Assembly: GCF_020783315.1 (NCBI RefSeq) | Contig: NZ_CP086063.1 | Span: 2,592,501-2,656,500 of the forward strand | Direction of reading: 5' to 3' | From: Ferruginibacter lapsinanis | Lineage (GTDB): Bacteria; Bacteroidota; Bacteroidia; Chitinophagales; Chitinophagaceae | DNA: 64,000 nt | Part shown: positions 40,215-48,915 of the stretch, piece after piece | Numbering within the stretch: position 1 is the stretch's first letter | How the letters are laid out: each line of letters opens with the position of its first letter | Notes under the pieces: model-generated | Told to the model about the DNA's origin: nothing | Databases searched by the model: none | The model's input: the letters and a program-made list of their open reading frames with translations, nothing else | Translations under genes and position numbers: made by a program

Positions 40215-42290
40215 TTATTTTCCTTTTAATAGAGAACTCGTAACTACCTTTCCATCAACACTCAATTTTAATAAATATTTACCTGCGGCTAAATAACCGG
40301 TATTAACTAACTTTTGATAAACACCTTTGTCAGCTTTTTCATCTACCACACTAGATATTAGTTGTCCCTGAGAATTGAAGATGTTAAGTTTTACAGTTGA
40401 TTTAGCAGGTATTGTATAACGGAGTGTTGTAAACGAACCTGCCGGATTTGGAAATGCTTCTAAGGTGATTCCTTTTACAGATGTTCCGATTTTTACGATA
40501 ATGATATTACTGAAGGAAATTTGGCCATCCAGATCCACTTGTTTCAATCTATATTGATAAGTACCGCTTACAGCCATATTATCAGTGAATGAATAATTTG
40601 TATTACTGCTACTGTTGCCTCTGCTGTTTACAAAACCCACAGACTGCCAGGTGTTAGAATTGATCAATGTTCTTTCAATGGTCCAGCCTTTATTGTTCAA
40701 TTCATTAGCCATACTCCAGTTAAGCAAAACGCTTTTGTCATTCAAAACTGCATTGAATGAAATTAATCTTACAGGAGTAGTTTCTAATCCTGCTGCCAAT
40801 CTGTTGAGGTATACTTCCAACATGGTGTAACCCGAAGTGCCATCTATATTATTTCTATCTTCCGGATTTTCAGGATTTAAACTATTTGCCAGTTCCCATT
40901 CGTCGGGCATACCATCATGATCAGTATCTGTAAGTGAACCACATACATTGTACACAGGCCATCCTCCTACTGCACTGGGATTGTCAATAATGCCTGCTTT
41001 ACCGGAAGAACCGGTACCTGAAGTGGTTTTATTCTTTACTTCATTCATTATTCTTGTATCCACTGCATCTCTTTTTGGGTAGATTGCACCACAATAAGCT
41101 AGTATAGAATCATACGCTTGCTGTGCAGTTTTCATGTCGATGGGCTGTGCAACAGTAAATGCCGTATCTGATCTTGCAGAATCCCTGCTGGCTAAGGGTA
41201 TATTGGTAAAATCTACAGCCAGCCAGTTGTCTGTCGTTCTTGCGGTATTACCATCTATATAATTGCCTTCTACATGATAGCGGCTAACTGCAACCGAAGA
41301 ACCCGGATAATCCGGACGCATTAATTTTTGACTATTAAGGGAAGGAGAGGCAGGGCCGGGTTTCAAATAATTGTTCATGATATTTATTCGAGACAAACCG
41401 CCGGGTATTTCCACTTCTCCACCATAAGTTCCGCTTGAAGTTACCCAATTATAGTTCACGTTATTCCTGTAATCAACCAATGCTATGGTATCATGAGCCC
41501 TGCTTCCGTTAAACCTTGGTACACGACTGTTCTGGTGTGCAAGTAAATTATGATGGTAGGTAGCGTATTGTCCGCCCCATACTCCACCATACGCTCGTAT
41601 TCCTTTTGGATGAGCCGCACTGTAGAGCCCTTCGCTGATAATACTCCATTGAACCGTTACATTTTTTGTGTCGTAAGTAGCCAGACATTCTTCATTGGCC
41701 CAGCTGATTGAGCAATGATCAACAATTACATTTTCATAATTTTCGAGGTCTAAACCATATGTAACAAATGTACCGGTAGGTGCGCCGTTAGCATCTAAAG
41801 GCGGGCCTGGCCTGAAACGTAAATGACGCATGATCACATTTTTTCTACGTGGCCCCCAATAAAATAATTGACCACCAGTTGCGCCATTCAATAAAATAGA
41901 CCGATCAGAAAAACAAATGCCATCACATGGAGCAGTTTGTCCGGCAATAGTAAGATTATCTCTTTTTATTTTAATATCGCTTTTAAGATGTATAAGGCCT
42001 GAAACTTTGAATACAATGGTTAGTGGTTGATAAGAAATAATTTGAACATTTGGGTTAGCAGCATCTTTATAAACATAAAAAGTATCAACATATTGATCTA
42101 ATGCCCAACGAAAACTACCTGCCACACTATCCTGCAAAGTAGTCACTTCAACTACTTTGCCGCCTCTGCCGCCAGTGGCATATTTTCCATAGCCCTCAGC
42201 TCCGGGGAAGGCAATTAACTGCGCCTTAGATTGAGTATAAAATCCGGAAACGCAAAAAATAAATAAGGAAACAAGAGTATTTTTTTTCAT
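40215..42290 (-). CDS. Secreted pectate-lyase-like enzyme with T9SS sorting domain
   Basis: The 691-residue protein has a signal peptide (to about SKAQ, residue 24) and a parallel beta-helix of the pectate lyase superfamily starting LIAFPGAEGYGKYATGGRGG. That opening is shared by PL1-type bacterial lyases. The core has VIVDHCSISWANEECLATYD and HPKGIRAYGGVWGGQYATYH. A calcium-binding loop of thrombospondin-3 type, DTDHDGMPDEWE, lies near 460. After a beta domain (about 505-605), the C-terminal 80 residues, starting LEAFPNPAGSFTTLRY, form a type A sorting domain for the type IX secretion system. It is thus exported to the cell surface and probably cleaves plant pectin. No SusCD pair adjoins it. 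Confidence 0.85.
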   Translation of the reverse strand: MKKNTLVSLFIFCVSGFYTQSKAQLIAFPGAEGYGKYATGGRGGKVVEVTTLQDSVAGSFRWALDQYVDTFYVYKDAANPNVQIISYQPLTIVFKVSGLIHLKSDIKIKRDNLTIAGQTAPCDGICFSDRSILLNGATGGQLFYWGPRRKNVIMRHLRFRPGPPLDANGAPTGTFVTYGLDLENYENVIVDHCSISWANEECLATYDTKNVTVQWSIISEGLYSAAHPKGIRAYGGVWGGQYATYHHNLLAHQNSRVPRFNGSRAHDTIALVDYRNNVNYNWVTSSGTYGGEVEIPGGLSRINIMNNYLKPGPASPSLNSQKLMRPDYPGSSVAVSRYHVEGNYIDGNTARTTDNWLAVDFTNIPLASRDSARSDTAFTVAQPIDMKTAQQAYDSILAYCGAIYPKRDAVDTRIMNEVKNKTTSGTGSSGKAGIIDNPSAVGGWPVYNVCGSLTDTDHDGMPDEWELANSLNPENPEDRNNIDGTSGYTMLEVYLNRLAAGLETTPVRLISFNAVLNDKSVLLNWSMANELNNKGWTIERTLINSNTWQSVGFVNSRGNSSSNTNYSFTDNMAVSGTYQYRLKQVDLDGQISFSNIIIVKIGTSVKGITLEAFPNPAGSFTTLRYTIPAKSTVKLNIFNSQGQLISSVVDEKADKGVYQKLVNTGYLAAGKYLLKLSVDGKVVTSSLLKGK

Positions 42291-42326
42291 AATAAAAAGG
42301 CAATAGGTAATCGTTATTTAGATTGG

Positions 42327-42334
42327 CAAAGGTA
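42327..42334 (-). promoter_or_regulatory. -7 box TACCTTTG before the lyase gene
   Basis: The minus strand reads TACCTTTG, a full TAnnTTTG match, ending 36 nt before the lyase ATG and just after the stop of the upstream serine-hydrolase gene. This suggests the lyase has its own promoter. Confidence 0.55.
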
Positions 42335-42335
42335 C

Positions 42336-43622
42336 TTATTTTTTATAGTCATTCGCCGCTTTTATCGGGGTTTCCGCAGGTCTTAATGGCTCATTTTCAT
42401 CTTCACCTGATTCGTAATAATCTCCAAATAAATTAGCCAATTTCATCGTATGATAAATATTTCGATTGTATTTGTTTCCAATTACTATTATAGTAGCACT
42501 ATCCTGTAAAATTCTGGTGAACACCGCATTACTTCCATGCCACCAGCCATTATGAAATATGATTTTTTTCCCGGTAGGGTAAATATTCATTCTCCAACCC
42601 AACCCATAATTTTTTACACCAGGCCGTTCATTGCTATATGGGGCATACGCTGCTTCTAAAGTTTTTTGAGTAAAAATATATCCGCTGTTTAAAGCCCTGT
42701 CCCAGATCAACAGATCTTCTGGGGTAGTATAAATATTTTTATCTCCATAAATGGCATCTAAAAAATTGAAAGGCATCAGGCGGTTTCTCCAATCATAACT
42801 AGGAGGTACTTTTACAGTATCAGCCATGGTGAAAACAAATGTATGTTTCATTTGCAATGGCAGAAAAAAAGTATGAGACAAATAATCACTATATTTCTTA
42901 CCTGTTACTTTTTCTATTAATAAAGCCAGTAAGGCATAATTTGTGTTGCAATAGGCAAATTTCGTATTTGGGCTAACGGCAGGGGGTAATTGATCTTTTA
43001 AGGTAATTAAAGTATTTAAAATGTCTTCATTAGTGGCCATTCTCTTCTCATCCCAATGAATGGACTCCATATAATGTGTATAGTTGGGTAATCCACTTCT
43101 ATGACTTAATAATGAGCGAATGGTTACACCCGGGTAATTGAACTGAGGAAAGTATAATGAAAATTCATCATCTAATTTCAGCTTTCCATCTTGCCATAGC
43201 TTTAAAACAGCCATGGCTGTAAATGTTTTGCTCACAGATGCAATATGTAAAGATGAATTTGCTGTAATGGTATCATTTCCGGGCAAATGTCCTGTTCCGT
43301 TATAAGCTTCAAAAATTATATTCCCATTTTTTGCCACAATCATCCCTCCATTAAAGCCTCCGGGTTTTAATACCGTATCGAACCAGGATTTACTGGTATT
43401 ATAAATTCTTTCTTTCTCTGCCGCTGAAACCATTGACGGCACTGGCAGATCAATAATGACAATTTTTTCGTTTTCTCCGGCATTATTTTTAGCGCCGCCA
43501 AGATTGCAGGCCGAACAGGAAAAAACAATTAAAAATAAGGGCCTGTAAGGTTTTACAGCAATAAGTATACGATAAGTATGAGATGAAATTTGATTGAAAA
43601 GTGATATAATTGCCGATAACAT
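42336..43622 (-). CDS. Serine hydrolase, beta-lactamase class C fold, probable lipoprotein
   Basis: The 428-residue protein (from ATG 43622) has a hydrophobic leader ending in LFLIVFSCSACNLGG, a lipobox-like site. The beta-lactamase/D-Ala-D-Ala carboxypeptidase fold has all three elements: HIASVSKTFTAMAVL gives Ser-x-x-Lys, FAYCNTNYALLALLIEKVTG gives Tyr-x-Asn, and IIFHNGWWHGSNAVF gives a His-x-Gly-like third motif. FQRSG-like text, LLSHRSGLPNYTHY, is also typical. Class C-fold hydrolases include esterases, peptidases and penicillin-binding proteins; the substrate is unknown. An in-frame TTG at 43658 would lie over the serA promoter, so the ATG is preferred. It is head to head with serA. Confidence 0.82.
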   Translation of the reverse strand: MLSAIISLFNQISSHTYRILIAVKPYRPLFLIVFSCSACNLGGAKNNAGENEKIVIIDLPVPSMVSAAEKERIYNTSKSWFDTVLKPGGFNGGMIVAKNGNIIFEAYNGTGHLPGNDTITANSSLHIASVSKTFTAMAVLKLWQDGKLKLDDEFSLYFPQFNYPGVTIRSLLSHRSGLPNYTHYMESIHWDEKRMATNEDILNTLITLKDQLPPAVSPNTKFAYCNTNYALLALLIEKVTGKKYSDYLSHTFFLPLQMKHTFVFTMADTVKVPPSYDWRNRLMPFNFLDAIYGDKNIYTTPEDLLIWDRALNSGYIFTQKTLEAAYAPYSNERPGVKNYGLGWRMNIYPTGKKIIFHNGWWHGSNAVFTRILQDSATIIVIGNKYNRNIYHTMKLANLFGDYYESGEDENEPLRPAETPIKAANDYKK

Positions 43623-43645
43623 AAAATAATTAAACGTAGATGAAA

Positions 43646-43653
43646 TATCTTTG
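43646..43653 (+). promoter_or_regulatory. -7 box TATCTTTG before serA
   Basis: This full TAnnTTTG match ends 22 nt before the serA ATG. It also covers the alternative upstream start of the divergent hydrolase gene. Confidence 0.6.
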
Positions 43654-43675
43654 TGCAAAATAAGGTGTAATAATC

Positions 43676-44914
43676 ATGGCAGACAAAAAAATAACAAGTT
43701 ATCCAAAAGACAAGATCAATATCCTTTTTTTAGAAAACATAAGCGATGTAGCTGTAAAATACTTTAATGCAGCAGGTTATGTAAACGTACGCAAGTTAAA
43801 TGGGGCATTGAGCGAAGAGGAATTAATTAAAGCCGTTAAAGATGTTCATTTAATAGGTATCCGCAGTAAAACACAGATGACAGCAAAAGTGATCGATGCT
43901 GCAGAAAAATTACAGGCAATTGGTTGTTTTTGTATCGGCACCAATCAGGTTGACCTGAAAGCGGCGACGAAACATGGCATTGCGGTGTATAATGCACCTT
44001 ACAGTAATACAAGAAGTGTGGCAGAATTAGTGATAGGTGCCGCAATTATTTTAATAAGAAAGATCATTGACAAAAATATAGCAGCTCATAAAGGTATCTG
44101 GATGAAAGATGCCACAGGCAGCTACGAATTGCGAGGCAAGACTTTAGGGATCATTGGTTATGGTAATATCGGTAGCCAATTGAGTGTGCTGGCAGAAGCA
44201 TTGGGAATGAAAGTTATTTTTTATGATACTGAAACCAAATTGCCCTTGGGTAATGCATCAGATTGTAATTCACTAAAGGAATTATTGAATAAATCAGATG
44301 TGGTTTCTTTGCATGTACCGGATTTACCAAGCACCCGTAATCTGATCAATAAGACCAATCTGAAATATTTCAAAAAAGGAGCGATATTGATCAATTATGC
44401 AAGGGGAGAAGTGGTTGACCTGGATGCGTTGGCCAAATACCTTAAGGATGGTTCATTAGGTGGGGCTGCTATAGATGTATTCCCTTGGGAGCCAGAAAAA
44501 AATGGAGATACATTCACTTCGCCGTTGCAGGGATTAAGTAATGTATTGCTTACGCCGCATATTGGTGGTAGCACCCAAGAGGCTCAACATAATATTGGGG
44601 ATGATGTGAGTGCTAAATTATTCAACTATCTGGAAAAAGGTATCAGTAGCGGATCACTGACTGTACCGGCATTAAGTTTGCCACCTTTGGAAGGAACTCA
44701 TCGCATTCTGCACATACATAATAACGTTCCGGGAGTGCTTTCAGAGATCAATACTCAGTTATCTAAGCATAAAATAAACATTTTAGGTCAATACCTTAAA
44801 ACGAACGATGCTATAGGATATGTAGTGCTGGACGTAGATAAAGGACTCAGTAAAAATGCCGTAGAACTATTAAAGAAAGTAAAAGCTACTATAAAAGTGA
44901 GAGTGTTGTACTGA
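43676..44914 (+). CDS. serA: D-3-phosphoglycerate dehydrogenase with ACT domain
   Basis: SerA oxidises 3-phosphoglycerate to phosphohydroxypyruvate, the first step of serine synthesis. The 412-residue chain has a substrate-binding half, then the NAD Rossmann motif LGIIGYGNIGSQLSVLAEAL (about 159-178). The catalytic Arg lies in ILINYARGEVVDLDAL (about 240) and the His/Glu relay in LLTPHIGGSTQEAQHNIG (about 292). After a short linker, the C-terminal ACT domain RILHIHNNVPGVLSEINTQL (about 343) should bind serine for feedback control. Length matches the E. coli type. It has its own promoter and terminator. Confidence 0.95.
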   Translation: MADKKITSYPKDKINILFLENISDVAVKYFNAAGYVNVRKLNGALSEEELIKAVKDVHLIGIRSKTQMTAKVIDAAEKLQAIGCFCIGTNQVDLKAATKHGIAVYNAPYSNTRSVAELVIGAAIILIRKIIDKNIAAHKGIWMKDATGSYELRGKTLGIIGYGNIGSQLSVLAEALGMKVIFYDTETKLPLGNASDCNSLKELLNKSDVVSLHVPDLPSTRNLINKTNLKYFKKGAILINYARGEVVDLDALAKYLKDGSLGGAAIDVFPWEPEKNGDTFTSPLQGLSNVLLTPHIGGSTQEAQHNIGDDVSAKLFNYLEKGISSGSLTVPALSLPPLEGTHRILHIHNNVPGVLSEINTQLSKHKINILGQYLKTNDAIGYVVLDVDKGLSKNAVELLKKVKATIKVRVLY

Positions 44915-44936
44915 TCTCTCTATTTATCTTTTTAAT

Positions 44937-44964
44937 AAAACCCTGCTATTGCCAGCAGGGTTTT
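44937..44964 (+). terminator. Terminator after serA
   Basis: AAAACCCTGCT and AGCAGGGTTTT form a perfect 11-bp stem over a 6-nt loop, 22 nt past the serA stop, followed by AAATTT. Confidence 0.88.
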
Positions 44965-45010
44965 AAATTTCCACAATTTCCATAGTTTTCAAAATTTATT
45001 GAAAATATTG

Positions 45011-45018
45011 TATATTTG
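45011..45018 (+). promoter_or_regulatory. -7 box TATATTTG before the NDH-2 gene
   Basis: A full TAnnTTTG match ends 18 nt before ATG 45037. It overlaps an in-frame GTG at 45016, which argues against that GTG as the start. Confidence 0.6.
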
Positions 45019-45036
45019 TGGTATAAAATTCTGTAT

Positions 45037-46308
45037 ATGAAACTCGTAATAATAGGTGGAGGATTTGGAGGGTTAAGATTGGCTCGTAGCCTAAGTAACA
45101 AAGCCGGTTTTGAGATCACTTTATTAGATAGATTTAATTACCATCAGTTTCAACCGTTGTTCTATCAGGTCGCAACAGCAGGGCTGGATGCCAGTAATAT
45201 TTCTTTTCCGCTGCGAAAGGTTTTTCATCAATCGAAAAATATTCGTTTCAGGGTGGCTGAAGTGCAGCAAATAGTATCTGAACAAAAAATGGTGGTGACT
45301 GATATTGGTAATTTTGAGTATGATGCATTGGTGATTGCCACAGGTGCAGATACTAATTTTTTCGGCAATCGAAATATTACAGATAATGCTTTGCCGATGA
45401 AAAGTTCGGTAGAAGCATTACAGTTGCGGTATAAACTGTTGCAAAATTTTGAAGATGCTTTATTGGTTAAAGAGCCGGAAGCATTGCAAAGATTCATGAA
45501 TATCGTTATCGTGGGAGGTGGGCCAACGGGTGTAGAACTGAGTGGTGCTATCGCAGATATGAAAAGATTTGTATTGCCGAAAGATTACCCCGAATTGGAT
45601 TTTAGCAAAATGAAAATTTATCTGTTAGAAGGTTCTTCTAAGGTTTTGGGGGCTATGGCGGAAAAATCAAGTATACGCTCAAAAAAATATTTGGAAGAAT
45701 TAGGAGTAACTATATTAACGGATAGTATTTTAAAAGATTACGACGGACAGGCTGTTTTATTGCAAAACGGAAATATTATTCCTGCCAATATTGTTATTTG
45801 GGCAGCGGGTATTAAAGGCAATGTGCCGAATGGTATTGATCAGGAATTGATAGCAAAAGGAAACAGAATTAAGGTTGACAGGCATTGCCGTGTACAGGGC
45901 TTCGACAATATTTATGCGATAGGAGATGTGGCTTACATGCAAGAGCCTGCTTATCCTAACGGTCATCCACAAGTGGCGCCGGTGGCTATGCAACAGGCAG
46001 ATACCATTGCTAATAATTTGAAACGGATAGAAATGAAAAGCAGCAATGCGTTGCTGGAGGAATTTACATACAACAATCAGGGTAGTATGGCAACTGTTGG
46101 CAGAAATCTTGCGGTAGTTGATCTGCCAAAGCCAAAATTAAGTATCGGCGGTTTCCCTGCCTGGCTCATATGGATGGGATTACACCTGATGCTGATTCTT
46201 GGGGTAAAAAATCGCTTCTTTGTGTTTTGTAACTGGTTGTATAATTATTTTACTTACGATCAGAGTTTGAGACTGATATTTAATGTAAAAGCAGATAAGA
46301 AGAAATAA
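45037..46308 (+). CDS. Type II NADH dehydrogenase (NDH-2), FAD-dependent
   Basis: NDH-2 passes electrons from NADH to quinone at the inner membrane without pumping protons. The 423-residue protein has the FAD Rossmann motif KLVIIGGGFGGLRLARSLS at the start. The quinone-site region FQPLFYQVATAGL follows, then the NADH Rossmann motif NIVIVGGGPTGVELSGAIADM (in part, about 158) and AIGDVAYMQEPAYPNGHPQVA (in part, about 294) for the FAD ribityl. The C-terminal part, SIGGFPAWLIWMGLHLMLIL, is the amphipathic and hydrophobic membrane anchor. The start was chosen because an upstream GTG falls in the promoter. Other FAD-disulfide-type oxidoreductases are less likely given the anchor. Confidence 0.9.
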   Translation: MKLVIIGGGFGGLRLARSLSNKAGFEITLLDRFNYHQFQPLFYQVATAGLDASNISFPLRKVFHQSKNIRFRVAEVQQIVSEQKMVVTDIGNFEYDALVIATGADTNFFGNRNITDNALPMKSSVEALQLRYKLLQNFEDALLVKEPEALQRFMNIVIVGGGPTGVELSGAIADMKRFVLPKDYPELDFSKMKIYLLEGSSKVLGAMAEKSSIRSKKYLEELGVTILTDSILKDYDGQAVLLQNGNIIPANIVIWAAGIKGNVPNGIDQELIAKGNRIKVDRHCRVQGFDNIYAIGDVAYMQEPAYPNGHPQVAPVAMQQADTIANNLKRIEMKSSNALLEEFTYNNQGSMATVGRNLAVVDLPKPKLSIGGFPAWLIWMGLHLMLILGVKNRFFVFCNWLYNYFTYDQSLRLIFNVKADKKK

Positions 46309-46416
46309 CAGAATTTAGTTTTAATAGAGTATAGTCTTAATTGTATAGGTAAATGGAGATAATAGCAGGTGTTGCATTTAATTAATCCTCAAAAAGCAAA
46401 GTGTAACTATACTTTT

Positions 46417-47043
46417 TTATATCTTCTGTAAAAGTATCGTAAGAATTCTTGGAATATTTTTTCGGTCATTATCATCAAAATATTCTTTGATTGAAACAAT
46501 AGCAAAACCATTATTCGTAGCGGCATCTGTGAAATCAGATATGTGGTGGTTGTAACAAGTTACGATCTGCTGACCGTTATCGGTATCAAACCTGGCTTTT
46601 GATCCACCGTATTGTTTAAATGGGTGGAGTTCTCCGATATATACATGACCACCGGAAATAATTGCAGTAGATAGTTTTTTAAAGATAGGATCAAGATCTT
46701 CTATATGCTCCAGCACAAGGCTAAAAGTGGCCAGATCATATTGTTTATTTATGAATTCCCATTCTTGAGTAATATCAGCTTTGTGAAATTCGATCGTGTC
46801 TGCATTTATCTTACTTTTTGCTTTTGCCAGCATCTCATCCGAAAGATCAACTGCTGTAATGTGAGTAGCTTTTGTAATTAGCCATTCGGTATTTTTTCCT
46901 GTTCCGCAACCAATTTCAAGACAGTTATTAAATGTAATATTAGCCAAGCTTTCCTTTAATGAAATGGCCTCAAGGTCTCTGGTTTTGTTATCGTTAGTAT
47001 CGTATTGGTCAGCCCAGATATTGTATGCTTGCTGTACATTCAT
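46417..47043 (-). CDS. Class I SAM-dependent methyltransferase
   Basis: The 208-residue protein shows a standard Rossmann methyltransferase: motif I NCLEIGCGTGKNTEWLI (about 40), motif II acidic end of strand 2 in HITAVDLSDEMLAKAKSKI (about 62), motif III FHKADITQEWEF, and a motif IV stretch LATFSLVLEHIEDLDPIF. A Pro-Phe stretch LHPFKQYGGSKARF (about 143) may cap the substrate. The group methylates small molecules, quinone precursors or proteins; nothing here picks the acceptor. It is a single gene followed by 108 bp with no obvious terminator. Confidence 0.87.
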   Translation of the reverse strand: MNVQQAYNIWADQYDTNDNKTRDLEAISLKESLANITFNNCLEIGCGTGKNTEWLITKATHITAVDLSDEMLAKAKSKINADTIEFHKADITQEWEFINKQYDLATFSLVLEHIEDLDPIFKKLSTAIISGGHVYIGELHPFKQYGGSKARFDTDNGQQIVTCYNHHISDFTDAATNNGFAIVSIKEYFDDNDRKNIPRILTILLQKI

Positions 47044-47163
47044 TTCTGTTGCAATTATTTGTGTAATAAAAATACAGACTTTTTAGAATGGGAGTTATAG
47101 TTCGACGCAAAAAAAAATTGTGATAATGTGTGTATCACGATTGATATCAAAATATATTCAATG

Positions 47164-47283
47164 CTAGCTGCAATGACCGAGTATAACCCAGATGACAATA
47201 AATGCTAATACAGTACCAACACATCCAAATCCCATCTTTTTTGCGCCAACTCCTGCAATCAGTCCTCTGAATAAGTTATTCAT
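47164..47283 (-). CDS. Small 39-aa membrane protein
   Basis: A 40-codon frame reads MNNLFRGLIAGVGAKKMGFG, then a hydrophobic helix CVGTVLAFIVIWVILGHCS and a stop. A short basic amphipathic start followed by a single transmembrane helix, good start and stop codons, and placement in a run of minus-strand small genes support it being real. Chitinophagaceae genomes contain many such tiny conserved membrane proteins of this length. Its function is unknown. It is below most ORF-length cut-offs, so automatic annotation may miss it. Confidence 0.5.
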   Translation of the reverse strand: MNNLFRGLIAGVGAKKMGFGCVGTVLAFIVIWVILGHCS

Positions 47284-47343
47284 AAATAATTCACTTTTCT
47301 AGTATGTTTAAAACTGTCGATTTCTAAAACTATTAATTTGTTT

Positions 47344-47526
47344 TCAAATGTCTTTTTTTTCTCTGATACGCATTATTATTACAAAAATGATTGCTACCAC
47401 CACAAATAATATGGCAATCACAATACTCATCCCTTCATTGAGGATTTCTCCTGCATCTTTGCAAGAAGAGACCAGTAAAGAGATAGAGACCAATATGAAA
47501 ATTATATGACGATTTGCATTTTTCAT
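47344..47526 (-). CDS. Small 60-aa lipoprotein with one C-terminal transmembrane helix
   Basis: The product starts MKNANRHIIFILVSISLLVS and then SCKDAGEIL, a textbook lipobox (VSSC) placing lipid on Cys22. A second hydrophobic stretch MSIVIAILFVVVAIIFVIIM ends in RIREKKDI. Such a two-helix tiny lipoprotein is unusual; if Cys22 is not processed it would simply have two membrane helices. It follows the 85-aa acidic protein gene by 32 bp on the same strand, so the two may be co-transcribed. Confidence 0.55.
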   Translation of the reverse strand: MKNANRHIIFILVSISLLVSSCKDAGEILNEGMSIVIAILFVVVAIIFVIIMRIREKKDI

Positions 47527-47558
47527 AGATTATAAGAAAATAAAACGAACCTTGTTAT

Positions 47559-47816
47559 CTATATCGTTTCTGCGTTGAAGTTCTCATTTATTTCAGTATT
47601 GTCTGCTTCGTCTTCCTGCAACTCCTTATTACCGTTAGTAGTGTTGGCCGTAACCTCTTCGTCATCATTCGTGCCATCGTCCGCTTCGTCCGGATTTTTG
47701 ATGTCTGGTTTTGGTGCAGTTGGTTCAGGTTGTTTATCTTTATAATCTTCGTTTATTATTCTATTCAGGTTGTGATCTGTATGCAGACCGTGGCCACCTG
47801 TTTGATTTGTTTCCAT
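47559..47816 (-). CDS. Small acidic, low-complexity protein (85 aa)
   Basis: The product begins METNQTGGHGLHTDHNLNRI and is then rich in Asp, Glu, Asn, Pro and Thr, with no hydrophobic core. It is probably disordered and cytoplasmic. No family is recognised. Its importance comes from its promoter: 41-77 nt upstream lies a block shared with the gene at 61807-62124, which also starts MET and is acidic. Small hydrophilic proteins of this kind are often stress or desiccation-related in other bacteria; that is only an analogy. Confidence 0.55.
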   Translation of the reverse strand: METNQTGGHGLHTDHNLNRIINEDYKDKQPEPTAPKPDIKNPDEADDGTNDDEEVTANTTNGNKELQEDEADNTEINENFNAETI

Positions 47817-47858
47817 TTTGCGTTTAATTTATTTACTTGAAATTATTGTCAGGTAAAA

Positions 47859-47893
47859 ATGCAAAGTTTATTCGGGTAAATCGTTACACAATT
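47859..47893 (-). promoter_or_regulatory. Shared promoter block, copy A
   Basis: On the minus strand this reads AATTGTGTAACGATTTACCC, then 14 nt to a TGCAT box. Copy B at 62166-62200 has the same 20-nt block with two changes, and the distance from TGTAAC to GCAT is identical (20 nt). The TGTAAC and GCAT pair resembles an ECF-type -35/-10 arrangement. Confidence 0.5.
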
Positions 47894-47970
47894 TTTAAAA
47901 ATAGTTATAAGATTCACATACCTGGGACAGGTATTGGATGATGGGGTAGAGGTAGATCCCGGTTATAACT

Positions 47971-48492
47971 TTACTTTTTCGTCAATACTTTTTTAGCGGC
48001 GCTTTTAAATGCTGCTGTTTGATGAGGAAGCTGTTCTTCTACCATTAATTTTATTTCGGGTAAGATTTCGGGGTATAGCCTGGAAAGTTTGATCAATACA
48101 TATAACGAAAATACTTTAACGGCTACTGCTTCTGCAGGAGAAGCAAGGTATTGAAAGCAAATATCCATAACACGGCCCTGGTACTTTTTAGGGATGTCAG
48201 TATATTGAAGCAATCGGATACTGTTTCGTTTAACAGCATCATGTAAATTGGTATGCTGTAAGTTTTTTAATAGTGCTGGAAAATGTTTTTGTATCAATTC
48301 AGGATGAGCTTCTATACAATAGCTTACCGGCCAGGCTGATCTTTGTGTTATTTTTCCCTGATTCTGTAAAAACAAATTAAAAAGCTGATCAAATCTGAGT
48401 TGCGAAGCACCTACCCAATGTACAATTTTTTCACATTGAGCTTTTGTATGTTCTTTTATTATTTCGTCGATTAAATTAAATGCTGCCAACAC
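47971..48492 (-). CDS. HEAT-like helical-repeat protein (173 aa)
   Basis: The product is entirely helical with HEAT-like pairs, for example HPELIQKHFPALLKNLQHTN then HDAVKRNSIRLLQYTDIPKK, and AVAVKVFSLYVLIKLSRLYP then EILPEIKLMVEEQLPHQTAA. No catalytic motif, signal or membrane segment is seen. The repeats suggest a protein-binding role. It starts 4 bp after the stop of the upstream 101-aa gene, so the two are co-transcribed and possibly translationally coupled. A second HEAT-like protein lies at 63329-63799 and shares the general plan of helices and the phrase about tracking neighbours, not obvious sequence identity. Confidence 0.7.
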   Translation of the reverse strand: MLAAFNLIDEIIKEHTKAQCEKIVHWVGASQLRFDQLFNLFLQNQGKITQRSAWPVSYCIEAHPELIQKHFPALLKNLQHTNLHDAVKRNSIRLLQYTDIPKKYQGRVMDICFQYLASPAEAVAVKVFSLYVLIKLSRLYPEILPEIKLMVEEQLPHQTAAFKSAAKKVLTKK

Positions 48493-48496
48493 CTGA

Positions 48497-48802
48497 CTAT
48501 TTATGCATGGATAATTTCTGTATCATTTCTGTGCTTAAGGCATCGGCATACATTCCAAATGCACTGGTGATTACTCCTTTAATATTCCCTTCTTTGGCTT
48601 CAACAGCATATACAATATCTTCATCCGAAGGGTTGGTTTCTCCTTCAAAACGATATACTTCAGTTATTTCAAACTCATTCGGATTAAGACATATTTCATT
48701 ATTAGAGCACATTAATTTGTCAAATGCAATATTAAAGTCGAGTGTATACCCTTTTGCTTTTAGCCCATTTAATGCATCCACTACGGTTTCATATGTTTCC
48801 AT
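48497..48802 (-). CDS. Conserved 101-aa protein of unknown function
   Basis: The protein has an N-terminal helix (METYETVVDALNGLKAKGYT), then LDFNIAFDKLMCSNNEICLN, FEITEVYRFEGETNPSDEDI, VYAVEAKEGNIKGVITSAFG and MYADALSTEMIQKLSMHK. The alternating helix and strands make a small alpha/beta fold. Similar Bacteroidota proteins carry the label phosphoribosylpyrophosphate synthetase in databases, but at 101 residues without a PRPP loop that label cannot be right. The role is unknown. It is the first gene of a two-gene unit with the HEAT-like protein. Confidence 0.75.
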   Translation of the reverse strand: METYETVVDALNGLKAKGYTLDFNIAFDKLMCSNNEICLNPNEFEITEVYRFEGETNPSDEDIVYAVEAKEGNIKGVITSAFGMYADALSTEMIQKLSMHK

Positions 48803-48915
48803 TTGTTTAAGTTTATCCTAAAGTTACAGCATATTTGTTCATGATATTTCAATATTTCGCTAATACTCTGGTCATAATTTCCTTCTAAAGCAATAGTTTA
48901 TGTAAATTGCACGAT

